Assembly: GCF_024166365.1 (NCBI RefSeq)
Contig: NC_064842.1
Location: 21,423,001-21,487,000 of the forward strand
Length of the DNA: 64,000 nucleotides
Source of the DNA: Elephas maximus indicus
Lineage: Eukaryota > Chordata > Mammalia > Proboscidea > Elephantidae
Direction of reading: 5' to 3'
Position 1 is the first letter of the stretch; each line of letters starts with the position of its first letter. The notes under the pieces are model-generated. The model was not told where the DNA came from and did no database searches. It worked only from the letters and a program-made list of their open reading frames with translations. Both the position numbers and the translations under genes were made by a program. Shown here piece after piece: positions 54,593-64,000 of this stretch.

Positions 54593-54890
54593 ATAGGGAG
54601 TGAGGGCTTAATATTTTTACACAGGCCTACTACGAAATGTCTATTTAATAGGTGGCATTTAAACAAAGATAGAAAAGAAGTGAGAGAGAGAGACAAGTAA
54701 CTTTCTGGGCAGAAAGACCACGGAGTGCAAAGCCCCTGATGTAGGAAGGTTCTTAATGTGTTCCAGGAATACTGCCAGGAGTTCCTTGTGGCTGGAGCAG
54801 CAGGTCCAGGGGAAGGTAGCAGCAGATGTGGTTTGGGAGGTAGGAGAGGGAAGATCATGTAGGGCAATGCAGCAGAAGATTTGGACGGGA
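54593..54890 (-). mobile_element. LINE2 3' region, antisense (right part)
   Basis: 'GAAAGACCACGGAGTGCAAAGCCCCTGATGTAGG' and 'AGATCATGTAGGGCAATGCAG' are typical antisense L2 3'-end blocks. Confidence 0.6.
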
Positions 54891-55559
54891 GGGCAGACCC
54901 TGATGTAACTAGCCTATGGGAAGTAGACTGAGGAGGAGGGTGAATACAAAGGGAAAGGAGAAAATGGAGAAGAGAAATCAGTGTCCAAAGACAAATGTTC
55001 CTCTCTCATATGTTTGCAGCTAGGCCTGGTCCCTGGTTACACATCATTATCTTCCTTATTGTCGCACACTCAGTCGTGTCCGTGGGCTGAGTCACAGCTG
55101 GCCCCAAACCAATCTGCTTTTGCTGCTGTTTCATCTGCCTCCCTTCCCCTGGACCAGCTCCTTGGAAAACCGACCATACTGGACTGAAAGCCAGAAAACA
55201 TGGGCTCTGGTTCTGCCTTTGGCATTAGCAACTGTGTGACTTGAGGCATTTCCGCATTTTACCCGTGAGGGATCCAGGGCCAGAGAGATGTCATCGAGCC
55301 TATAGCTGCCCAGAGTGCTTAAGCACTTAGTCTGAGCACATTTTAGCCTTTGATCATTCCTTTAGTTTCATCCCGATTTTTGTAATGAGTTGATGCCTAT
55401 GAACTAACTCATCTCTTAAACGTTCCACCGGCCTTAATGAAGTCAACTCCCAGTAGAGGCTTCAATGGAAATTTAGGGAATCTAGTTCTGTGAATGAAAC
55501 ACCTGGGTTTATTGGACTCATGTACCCTCAAGTTCAGTTATTTTCCTAGTTGAGCTTCC
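54891..55559. other. Unassigned sequence
   Basis: No repeat or gene is supported; a short frame at 54,981-55,187 has no motif. Confidence 0.4.
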
Positions 55560-55718
55560 AACAAATCACCTGGGAGCTTGTTTAAAATGCAGATTTCTGG
55601 AGACTTATCCACAGTTTCTCATTTAGTGATTCTGTGGTGAGCCACGAGATGCTATAATTTTAATAAAAGGCCCAGAGGATTCTGAATCAGGTGGTGATTG
55701 GCCATTCTTTGAAAAACA
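55560..55718. mobile_element. MER5A-type hAT MITE
   Basis: 'AAATCACCTGGGAGCTTGTTTAAAATGCAGATTTCTGG' and 'GATTCTGAATCAGGTGG' match the MER5 (Charlie-derived) core order. Internally rearranged. Confidence 0.7.
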
Positions 55719-55721
55719 TTG

Positions 55722-55985
55722 AGATGCATGGTGGTAATAATCAATGTTGAGGGTGGTGGTGTTGATGGGTTGTTGATGGTGGGAATGGTGTTGGTGATGA
55801 TGGTGGGGATGGTGATGGTGATGGTAATGGTGACGGTGGTGATGGTGATAGTGGTGATAGTAGTGGTGGAGATGGTAATGGTGATGGTGGTGATGGTGAT
55901 AGTGGTGATTATAATAGTGGAGATGGTGTGGAGGTGGTAGCGATGGTGGTGGTGATGGTGGTGATAGTGATGATGTCGGTAGAGG
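55722..55985. repeat. GGTGAT/GGTGGT simple repeat (about 260 bp)
   Basis: Imperfect array of TGG, TGA and TAG triplets in six-base patterns (GATGGT, GGTGAT, AGTGGT), with a (purine/T) strand bias. The minus strand would read as His/Tyr-rich and the plus strand as Met/Val-rich; both are composition effects, not genes. Confidence 0.95.
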
Positions 55986-56189
55986 TAGTAATGATCGTTC
56001 TTCTTGTGCAGTACCACCTGATGCGGAAGAGTTCACTCTATCTACCGGAGTGCACCTTCTGTTTCTATAGGTCTATGGGCCTCCAATGGCTCTAACTATT
56101 CCTGAAATATATCTTTCTCAACCTGATATATGAATCGAACCCCAGGTTGTTCTTCCAGATAACTGTAGACATCATTCCCTATACCCAGT
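55986..56189. other. Unassigned sequence
   Basis: No supported feature. Confidence 0.4.
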
Positions 56190-56570
56190 GAAATAACTAA
56201 TGTTTATTGAGTGCCTATCACGTAATAAGCATTTTTCTTGGATTAAACCCATTGCCATCAAGTTGATCCTGACTCATAGCTACCCTATAGGACAGAGTAG
56301 AACTTCCCCATAGAGTTTCTAACGGGTGCCTGGTGGAGTCAAACTGCTGACCTCTTGGTTAGCAGCAGTAGCTCTTAACCACTACACCACCAGGTTTTCT
56401 TTACTTGGATTACCTCACGGAATTCTTAAAACATCCTTACGATATTTACTGTTATTATGCCTAACCGAAAGGTAAAAAATCTGAGGGTTAGAGGGTTTAA
56501 ATAACAGCTTATAAGTGGTAGAGTCAAACTTAAACCTGGAGAGCCTAGAGTCAGATTGTCTGGGCTGTTC
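56190..56570 (-). mobile_element. MIR SINE, antisense, split by AfroSINE
   Basis: 'TTTATTGAGTGCCTATCACGTAATAAGC' before the SINE; 'TTATTATGCCTAACCGAAAGG', 'CAGCTTATAAGTGGTAGAGTC', 'CCTAGAGTCAGATTGTCTGG' after it. 'CTTGGATTA' occurs on both sides of the SINE (its target duplication). Confidence 0.7.
56244..56401 (-). mobile_element. AfroSINE, short type, inside MIR
   Basis: 'CATCAAGTTGATCCTGACTCATAG', 'CATAGAGTTTCTAACGGGTGCC', head '..CCACTACACCACCAGG'. Confidence 0.92.
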
Positions 56571-57151
56571 CATCAATGTCTACGTGCCTGGCACATGATG
56601 AGAACTTACTAAATGTTTCAATGAACAAATAAATCAGTATGACAGTTTAACATTGAGTCAGATCAAATTGAGCACTTCATCAATATTCAGCTTCTTTTAA
56701 GTTACTCGAAATTCAAGTTCCTCTAAAATCTCTAGGTCTCCGTTTCCAGTATCTAGCCCAGTACCTGGCGTACAGTTAATATTCTCAGTAAATACTTAAT
56801 AAATCAACACATGAGTGAAACATTTTTCTTACTTAGAGAGTATGGCAAATAATTCATAGTTGAAATAGTAACAGATGACTCAAAGAGTATTTGAGTTTGT
56901 ATATGTTGTTTTAACTAGCTGGAATCTGAGAAAGCAATTTTATAAGATACAGTGAAAGCACGTATCAGGACAGACCTGACCAAGGATGAAGTTCTCCTAT
57001 GAAGACAACCTTGCATCAGAGCTAGCAGAATGAATCATTGCCCATGTTGGCCGGGGAAAGGTGGTACAAAAGTATCACCTTTACCTTCTCCCTGGCACTT
57101 TAAATGCTCTTATGAAGAGGTCAGAGTCATGAGTCACAATTAAATAAAAAA
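56571..57151. other. Mostly unassigned sequence
   Basis: Old MIR/L2-end-like pieces at 56,582-56,632 and 56,758-56,803 ('CAGTACCTGGCGTACAG..TCAGTAAATACTTAATAAATC'); the rest is not recognised. Confidence 0.4.
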
Positions 57152-57361
57152 CCTCCAAACCCCTTGTCATTGAGTTGATTCTGACTCATAGCAACCCTAT
57201 AGGACAGAGTAGAACTGTCCCAAAGGGTTTCCAAGGCTGTAAATCTTTATGGACTAGACCGCCATGTCTTTCTCCAGTAGAGTGGCTGGTAAGTTTGAAT
57301 CGCTGACCTGTCTTCCAGGTAGCAGCTGAGTGCTTTAACCACTATGCCGTCAGGGCTCCCA
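57152..57361 (-). mobile_element. AfroSINE, long type
   Basis: 'GTCATTGAGTTGATTCTGAC', 'CAAGGCTGTAAATCTTTATGG', 'TTTAACCACTATGCCGTCAGGGCTCCC'. Confidence 0.92.
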
Positions 57362-57441
57362 CAATTAAATAGAAGGTTTGAAGTGCAACTGACCTCTGAA
57401 GAGGAAAGGCTTTGGCTTAAGTTTGCTCTGAGAGGAAAATG

Positions 57442-57642
57442 ACCAGATCCTGTCGAGCCACCTCTGACTCGTGGCAACCCCATGTGTCAGAGTAGAACTG
57501 TGCTATATAGGGTTTTGAAATAACTGAATTTTTGGAAGTAGGTCTCCAGGCCTTTCTTCTGAGGCATCTCTGGGTAGACTCAAACCTATAGTCTTTCTGT
57601 TAGCAGCCAAGAAGTTAAGCATTTGCACCACCCAGGAAAATG
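57442..57642 (-). mobile_element. AfroSINE, extended-middle type
   Basis: 'CCTGTCGAGCCACCTCTGACTCGTGG', 'GAATTTTTGGAAGTAGGTCTCCAGGCC', head '..TTTGCACCACCCAGG'. It is separated by about 80 bp from the previous SINE in the same orientation. Confidence 0.88.
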
Positions 57643-58014
57643 GCCTTAATTAATCCTCCCTGAGACCTGTTTAAACACTGGTGGTGTTGAGGTTAGGGTG
57701 TAGGGAGACAGGAACACTATAGGCACAAAGGGATTCTGGTGGTTTCACCAGTTTTAAATGCTTGTGTAACTTCTCCCATGTGTGCCTGACGTCCTTCCCC
57801 TCTCACATTTCAGAATACCACCCTTCCCCCATCCCAATGTCTGCTCAGAAATGGACAGCTTTTTGCCTTGGTTGTTGGGATGGAGGGACCAGTGTTGGTT
57901 CCACTGCTCCCTGCCTGGATGAAAGGACCAGGCCAAGGACTGACATCTTCTACCTCTCCCTGAGTGAAGCGATGCTCTTGAATTTATATCCTTAGTCTTA
58001 CAGTCCATCATCTG
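57643..58014. other. Unassigned sequence
   Basis: Some open frames but no recognised domain or repeat. Confidence 0.4.
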
Positions 58015-58440
58015 TCTGTTGTACTGTGGTGGTTTGCATGTTGTTGTGACTCTGGAAGCTATGCCACTGGAATATCGAATACCAGCAGGGTCACCCACTA
58101 TGGACAGGTTTCAGGAGAGATTTGAGACTAAGACAGACGAGGAAAAAAGTCCTGATGATCTACTCCTGAAAATTAACCAATGAAAACCCTGTAGATCACG
58201 ATAGAATATTGCCTGACTTACTTGCTTTGGACAGATCATCAGGAAGGATTAGTTGCTAAAGGGGAACGACATGTTGGTGAAGTAGAGGGTTAATGAGGTC
58301 ATGGGAGACACAGTAGTCAGAGTAATGGACTCAAACGTGCCAGTGATCCTTAGGATGATGCAGTACTGGGCAGTGTTTTCATCTGTTGTACATAAATTGC
58401 CATGAGTCAGGGTCATCCTGACAGCAGCTGGCATAACAGT
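58015..58440 (+). mobile_element. Internally deleted RTE: 5' end joined to 3' end
   Basis: 58,015-58,197 matches the 5' end of the RTE at 7,083-7,280 (GTACTGTGGTGGTTTGCATG, 'CGAATACCAGCAGGGTCACC', 'GAGACTAAGACAGACGAGG'). 58,200-58,440 matches RTE 3' ends (GGACAGATCATCAGGAAGG, 'ACATGTTGGTGAAGTAGAGG', final 'CATGAGTCAGGGTCATCCTGACAGC'). The roughly 2.7 kb with endonuclease and RT are absent. It could move only with help from a complete RTE. Confidence 0.88.
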
Positions 58441-58692
58441 CTTAGAGTATGACGATTGCCCAGCTCTAGGTAGTAGACACTTGTTATTTTTGGTGATGGG
58501 AAAGGTAACACCGAATGAGGGTGGAGTGTGCACAGCTTGATGAAGGTAAATAGTGTCACTAAAAAGTACACAAGAAAAAAGGACTTACTGAGAATTGCTA
58601 TGGCATACATAATTTTCAAACAATAGCAAAAACAACCAAAAAGTATATGTGTGGGTATGTATGTATTATATGTAAGCATATACATGTATTTA

Positions 58693-58856
58693 AAAAAAAA
58701 AAAAAAACATTGCCGTCGAGCCAATTCTGTCTTATAGCAGCCCTACAGGACAGAGTAGAACTGCTCCTTAGGGCTTCCAAGGAGTGGCTGGTGGATTCAA
58801 ACTGTTGACTTTTTGGTTAGCAGCCAAGCTCTTAACCACTGTACCACCGCGGCTGC
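58693..58856 (-). mobile_element. AfroSINE, short type
   Basis: A-run, 'GCCGTCGAGCCAATTCTGTC', 'CTTCCAAGGAGTGGCTGGTGG', 'CTTTTTGGTTAGCAGCCAAGC', head 'CCACCGCGGCTGC'. Confidence 0.93.
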
Positions 58857-58935
58857 ATGTAGTTATGTATGTATGTGTTTTTACATAGGTGTATGTATAT
58901 ATATATATATATGCATCTATCTGACTGTATGTACA
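58857..58935. repeat. (TATG)n / (TA)n microsatellite
   Basis: TATGTATG patches on both sides of the SINE (also 58,640-58,690) and an (AT)9-like run at 58,890-58,910. The SINE probably inserted into the microsatellite. Confidence 0.8.
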
Positions 58936-58954
58936 TGTATTCATATAATAAATT

Positions 58955-59817
58955 ACATAGGAAGTACAATTATGGATACTTCTTAGATATAACCAAACAT
59001 CTCATGGGATTGAATTTCTGGGTTTGAAGGATTAGGGCCATAGTCTCCTGGGACATCTTGGTCAATTGGCATAATATTCATAAAGTTATGTTCCACATCC
59101 TAGTTTGGTGAATGGTGTCTGGGGTGTTAAAAGCTTTTAAATAGCCATCTAAAATACAACTATTGGTCTCTACTCATCTGGAGCAAAAGAGAAAAAAGGA
59201 AATCAAAAATTCAAAGAAGAAACTGGTCTGCAGGACAGATAGTCTGCATGAACTGCAGCCTCACCTACCCTGAGACCAGAAGAACTTGATGGTGCCTAGC
59301 TACAACTACCAATGATTCTAATCAGGGCAACAATAGAGAGACCCTGATAGAATGGGACAAAAATGTGGAACAGAACCTCAAATTCCTTAAAAAAAAAAAA
59401 AACCCACCTACTGGATTGGTTGAGACTGGAGGACTCCCTGAGACTGTTACCCTGAGATACCCTAAATCTTGAACTGAAACTAACCCTCAGGTCACCTTAC
59501 ACGTAAATAACAAGTTAACTAAAAAAATAATGACTATCATCCAGAAGTTCTATATGCCTTTAAAAAATCACCTATATGAGACCAAATGGTCAACACTTAC
59601 TTTAAAGAAAAGATGAGAATATGAGAGGGCAGGGAAACTAGATTAATGAAAATGGAGCAACCAGGACGGAAATAATGAGAATTCTCATGCATTATGAAGT
59701 ACATAATCAATGTCACTGAACAATTTGTTTGTGTAGAAATTGTTGAATGGTCCCCATACTGCTGTGTAAACCTTCACCAAAAGCACAATAAAATGTTTTT
59801 TTTAAAAAAAAAAAAAA
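58955..59817 (+). mobile_element. Afrotherian L1 3' UTR, 5'-truncated
   Basis: Its block order parallels the 3' UTR of the full-length L1: 'CTGGGGTGTTAAAAGC' with 36,045, 'TCATCTGGAGCAAAAG' with 36,083, 'CTGAGACCAGAAGAACTTGATGG' with 36,178, 'GAGACTGGAGGACTCCCTGAGAC' with 36,325, and 'AAAGCACAATAAAATG' plus an A-tail at the end. An older subfamily than the 29.5-kb copy. Confidence 0.82.
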
Positions 59818-60252
59818 GATTGACCAGCATCCTCTACATTCCCCAGTCTTTCCTTGTAGCTTATCCTTGCATCCAGAAACTGCTTTTTAGCTTGAAATTT
59901 AAAAAGCAAGAAAGAAATCAAACTTCTCTGCAGGATCTGGGGCCCCAGAGAAAAGCAATTACAGTCTTTGATTATGAAAGAGCACTCTTAAGAGAATTGA
60001 GTTTAAAATTCCAGTCCTGTCTCCTTTTGCCTTTTTTATAAGAAGGACCTTTTATCAATAGAAGTATATGAGGGAACCAGCTGTCTGAGAGGCTTGGCTC
60101 CAGTTCACCTCTGTGGCACAGATAGATGAACAACTACTTTGTCTTCAGCTTTGCTTTGGTCTGATATATCTTGTCCAAGAAATGTCCCACTAACTCCAAA
60201 GTGTTTATATCTGTAAGCCAGTTAAGAAAATGTAACTGGACTTAATATATAC
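59818..60252. other. Unassigned sequence
   Basis: No supported feature. Confidence 0.4.
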
Positions 60253-60440
60253 TCATCACCTTGGTTAAGTGCTCTGCAAAATGTTGGCAGTTCGAAGTCA
60301 CTCAGAGGTACCTCAGAAGAAAAGCCTGGTTTTTTGCTTCTGAATATCATAGCCTTCAAAGCCCTGTGCAGCATTTCTACTCTGCACACACTGGGTTAGC
60401 ATGAGTCAGAATCAGCTTGATGGAAATTGGCTTGGCTTTT
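60253..60440 (+). mobile_element. AfroSINE, extended-middle type, head diverged
   Basis: 'CTTGGTTAAGTGCTCTGC', 'GGCAGTTCGAAGTCACTCAGAGG', 'TTTTGCTTCTGAATATCATAGCC', tail 'GCATGAGTCAGAATCAGCTTGATGG'. Confidence 0.88.
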
Positions 60441-60769
60441 TTTTTCCCCTGTTATCTTCCCTTGGAGATTACATGTTTCCAAAGGTTTCTTGGTACTAAA
60501 AGCTTGCCAGTCACACAGTCAATTTCCCAGGGACCTGGCTGAGATGTGCAGAATGGTAACAGCACTGAGCAGGGAGCCTTGTACAACGTTGTCAACCCTC
60601 CGTATGGGGTAAAAGAAACCCTGATTTGGGAAGGGTGTTGTGACGCTCATGAATAGCGTAAGCTCTCTATTTCATTCTCTGTAGAGAAAATGAAAATCAT
60701 GAGCTTGACTGGTTTCATTGTCTCCTGGATGAGTGTTTTTACTGCCTTGAATGTCATTTTCTGTCTACA
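60441..60769. other. Unassigned sequence
   Basis: No supported feature. Confidence 0.4.
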
Positions 60770-60950
60770 TGTGTTCACTCAGGAAACATTCATTATGCGT
60801 CTGCTCTGTTCCAGCTCTCTATTAGGCGACAGGGTAAAAGTGTGAATAAGACAAAATCCCTGCCTTTAAGGCTGTCACTTCTTAGTAGGAAAGGCAGGAA
60901 CATCAACAAATATTTACCATACTGTTTATGTGCAATAATACAGCTGTGAT
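60770..60950 (-). mobile_element. Old L2-type repeat, antisense
   Basis: 'AAACATTCATTATGCGTCTGCTCTGTTCCAGCTC' and 'GAATAAGACAAAATCCCTGCCTTTAAGGCTGTC' follow the same block order as 52,560-52,660. Confidence 0.5.
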
Positions 60951-62018
60951 CCCGGTGCTGGCTAGGTCTCTCTGACCCTGGAGATCTGGAAATATTGTCT
61001 GTCTTAGGCTGGGTTTAGGCACCAACCACTAAGGCCAAAGATGAAGAAAATGAAGATTTTTACGAACTTCTTCAGTGTGAAATTGATCAAATGTGCAATC
61101 AGGATGCACTGATAATTACTAGAGATTGGAATGCAGGAGTTGGAAACAAAGAAGAAGGATCGTCAATTGGAAAACATGGCCTTGGTGATAGAAATGATGC
61201 CAGAGATTGCATGATAGAATTTTGCAAGACCAACAACCTCTTCATTGCAAATACCTTTTTTCACCAACATAAATGGTGACTATACACTTGGACCTCACCA
61301 GATGGAATATATAGGAATCAAATTAACTACATCTGGGGGAAGAGACAATGAAAAAGCTCAATGTCATCAGTCAGAACAAGGCTAGGGGTAGACTGCAGAA
61401 CAGACTATCAATTGCTCATGTGCAAGTTTGAGCTAAGAAAATTAGAACAAGTCAATGACAGCCAAGGTACGGCCTTGAGTATATCCCACCTGAATTCAGA
61501 GGCCACCTCAAGAGTACATTTGACCCGTTGAACACTAATGACTGAAGACCAGACAACTTGTGGAATGACATCCAGGACATCATATATGAAGAAAGCAAGA
61601 GGTCATTAAAAAGACAGGAAAGAAAGAAAAGACCAAAATGGATGTCAGAAGAGACTCTGAAACTTGCTCTTGAACACTGAGTGGCTAAAGTGAAAGGAAG
61701 AGATGACAAAGTAAGAGCTGACCACAAGGTTTCAAAGATTGACTCAAGAAGACAAACTAAAGTATTATAATGACATGTGCAAAGACCTAGAAATGGAAAA
61801 CCAAAAGAGAAGAACATGCTGTACATTTCTCAAGCTGAAAGAACGGAAAAAAAAAAAAATGAAACCTTGAGTTTCAGTATTGAAGGATTCTACTGGGGAA
61901 AATATTAAACAACTCAGGAAGCATCAAAAGAAGATGGAAGAAACACACTGAGTCACTATACCAAAAAGAATTAGTCGAGGTTCAACCATTTCAGAAGGTC
62001 CCATATAAGCAGGAACCA

Positions 62019-62309
62019 ATGGTATTGAAGGAAGAAGTCCAAGCTGCACTGGATGCATTAGCAAGAAACAAGTCTCCAGGAATTGGTGGAATACCAATTG
62101 AGATGTTTCAACAAATGAATGTAGCGCAGGAAGTACTCACTCATCTATGCCAAGAAATTTGGAAGACAGCTACTTGGCAAACCAAATGTAAGAGATCCAT
62201 ATTTATGCCTATTCCCAAGGAAGGCAATCCCACAGAATGTGGAAATTATCAAACAATATCATTAATATCACATGCTAACAAAAGTTTGCTAAAGATCATT
62301 CAAAAGTGA
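62019..62309 (+). pseudogene. RTE RT fingers region remnant
   Basis: 96 codons: 'ALDALARNKSPGIGGIPIEM' (the K-S/A-P-G-x-D-G-I motif, with Gly where Asp is usual), 'SIFMPIPKEGNPTECGNYQT' and 'ISLISHANKSLLKII', which form the first RT motifs. A stop follows. The usual NYRxISL is NYQTISL. Confidence 0.85.
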
Positions 62310-62477
62310 CTGCAGCAGTATATCGACAGGCAACCGCCAGAAATTCAAGCCCAATATAGAAGAGGACTTGGAACCAGGGATATTATTGTTAATGTCAGAT
62401 GGACCCTGGCTGAAAGCAGAGAATACCAGAAAGATGCTTACCTGTGTTGTATTGACTATGCAAAGGCATTCGACTGT

Positions 62478-63023
62478 GTGAATCATAACAAAGTATGGAC
62501 AACATTTCGAAGAATGAGAAATCCAGAACACTTAATTGTCCTCATGAGGAACTTGTACATAGATAAAGAGGCAATTTTTCAGATAGAACAAGGGGATACT
62601 GCATGGTTTAAAGTCAGGAAAGGTGTGTGTCAGGGTTGTATCCTTTCACCATACTTATTCAATCTGAATACTGAGCAAATAATCTTAGAAGCTGGACTAT
62701 ATGAAGAAGAACGGAGCATCCGGATTGGAGGAAGAATCATTAATAACCTGCATTATGCAGATGACACAACCTTGCTTGCTGAAAGTGAAGAGGACTTGAA
62801 GCACTTACTAATGAAGATCAAAGACCACAGCTTTCAGTATGGATTTCACCTCAACATGAAGAAAACAAAAATCCTCACAACTGGACCAATAAGCAGCATC
62901 ATGATAAATGGGGAAAAGATTGAAATTGTTAAGGGTTTCATTTTACTTGGATCCACAATCAACACCCATAGAAGCAGCAGTCAAGAAATCAAAAGACGCA
63001 TTGCATTGGGCAAATCTGCTTAA
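62478..63023 (+). pseudogene. RTE RT palm region remnant (181 codons open)
   Basis: The longest RTE frame in the window: 'NHNKVWTTFRRM' (end of motif A region; the catalytic Asp block FDCV lies just upstream, at about 62,470), 'VCQGCILSPYLFNL' (motif B), 'HYADDTTLL' (motif C, YADD) and 'LLGSTINTHRSSSQEIKRRIALGKSA' (thumb-side block). The next codons shift or stop at 63,021. The start Met is only the first in the open stretch. Confidence 0.9.
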
Positions 63024-63525
63024 AAAGACCTCTTTCAGGTGTTGAAAAGCAAAGATGTCACTTTGTGCCTGATCCAAGCCATGGTGTTTTCAATTGCCTC
63101 CTATGTATGTCAAAGGTGGATGATGAATAAAGAAGACTGAAGAAAAATTGATGCCTTTGAATTGTGGTGTTGGAGAAAAATATTGAATATGTCACAGACT
63201 GCCAAAAGAATGAACAAATCTGTCTTGGAAGAAGTACAACCAGAATGTGCCTTAAAAGTAAGGATGGCAAGACTTTGTCTCACATTCTTTGGACATGTTG
63301 TCAGGAGGGATCAGTCCCTGGAGAAGGACATCATGCTTGGTAAAGCAGAGGGTCAGTGAAAAAGAGGAAGACTCTCAAAGAGATGGGTTGACACAGTGGC
63401 TACAACAATGGGTTTAAGCATAACGAGGATTGTGGGGAAGGCACAAGACTGGGCAGTGTCTCATTCTGTTGTACATAGGATCCCTATGAGTAGGAATTGA
63501 CTCAATGGCACCTAGCAACAACTGG

Positions 63526-63986
63526 CTGAGTTCTTTAGAAAAGCAAAACCAGGGGAACATGAGAAAGGGAGATTTATCTCAAGGAAATAGCTCAAGTGGT
63601 TGTAGAGCCTGGCAAGTCCCAAGTCCATGGGTCAGGCACCAGGCTGGAGGCTTCTCCTGACTCACGTAGCTGCAGGGGCTTATGAAACCAAGATCACAAG
63701 TAAGACAGCAAGCCGCTGGCCCAAGTCCCAAGAACTAGAGGTCAGATGATGATGAGCCAGAGGCAGGATCCAGAGCAAGGGAGTGAGCTTTGCTGAACTA
63801 TCCACATGTATTGGATTCAGGCCATACCCCCAAGGAAACTCCCTTTTCAACTGATTGGCTGCTTACATCAGGTCACAAAATGGAGGATGATTATACCATC
63901 ACAGAACTGCTGAACTACGTCATTACGTAACTGCCAAACCACTGAGAACCACACCCAGCCAAGCTGACACACAACCTTAACCATCA
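63526..63986 (-). mobile_element. ERVL-type solo LTR, complete, antisense
   Basis: Reversed, it starts TGATGGTTAAGGTTGTGTGTCAG, as at 28,050 and 22,897, and ends with 'GAACTCAGCCA' next to the RTE tail. It contains the shared 'CCAATCAGTTGAAAAGGGAG' block. At 461 bp it serves as the full-length reference for this LTR family here. No internal genes are attached. Confidence 0.8.
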
Positions 63987-64000
63987 CTTTGCTTTAACCA

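Larger units (their letters stand above)
61012..63525 (+). mobile_element. RTE LINE, 5'-truncated, 2.5 kb
   Basis: It starts inside the endonuclease ('APTTKAKDEENEDFYELLQ') and runs to the 3' tail (63,490-63,525, ATTGACTCAATGGCACCTAGCAACAAC). Endonuclease motif D-W-N: 'ALIITRDWNAGVGNKEEG' (61,100-61,155). Broken by stops through the linker. The least damaged RTE here, with a 181-codon RT stretch still open. Confidence 0.92.

Noticed and set aside
55623-56036. 137-residue minus-strand open frame rich in His and Tyr
   Set aside because: It is the reverse reading of the GGTGAT-type simple repeat; composition alone explains it.

Overview
The window is mammalian genomic DNA made almost entirely of retroelement layers. 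The organism is very probably an afrotherian, most likely an elephant or close relative. The evidence is more than twenty copies of an AfroSINE-type tRNA-derived SINE, several copies of an RTE (BovB-like) LINE whose 3' end matches the SINE tail, and a 7.2-kb L1 of a non-primate, non-rodent type. I found no intact host protein-coding gene, no multi-exon gene and no functional RNA gene. The species call is inference from repeat content.

Layout. 1-7,080: an old antisense L1, afrotherian L1 3' ends, MIRs and a TA-flanked DNA transposon. 7,080-10,200: a near full-length decayed RTE with a SINE inside. 10,200-17,200: MIR, a MaLR-type LTR, two LINE2 blocks (one split by an L1 3' end with a 12-bp target-site duplication), and antisense L1. 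18,240-18,476: a hAT-transposase-like coding remnant. 19,184-20,655: a processed pseudogene recognised as C18orf21, with a 14-bp target-site duplication. 20,670-29,500: antisense L1 pieces with nested LTRs, an 830-bp internal duplication, a 61-bp-arm palindrome and a minisatellite. 29,529-36,705: a full-length sense L1 with a perfect 17-bp target-site duplication, but with one stop and two frameshifts. 36,960-43,030: RTE, a full-length 5S rRNA copy joined directly to an AfroSINE, then L1, RTE and L1. 43,200-60,500: lower repeat density with scattered SINEs, L2, MIR and MER5, a 32-bp x 6 minisatellite in an LTR, a GGTGAT-type simple repeat, and a repeat-free block at 53.15-53.75 kb with clustered SOX-like sites. 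61,010-63,986: a second long RTE, then a complete LTR.

How the parts work together. The L1 machinery explains the processed pseudogene and the poly(A)-tailed insertions. The RTE machinery plausibly mobilised the AfroSINEs, because both end in the same 3' sequence. The most unusual items are the 5S-AfroSINE composite, the internally deleted RTE that keeps only its two ends, the perfect palindrome, the duplicated L1/LTR block and the candidate conserved element. Repeat names come from recognised sequence similarity, not from a database run; boundaries are approximate unless a target-site duplication is given.
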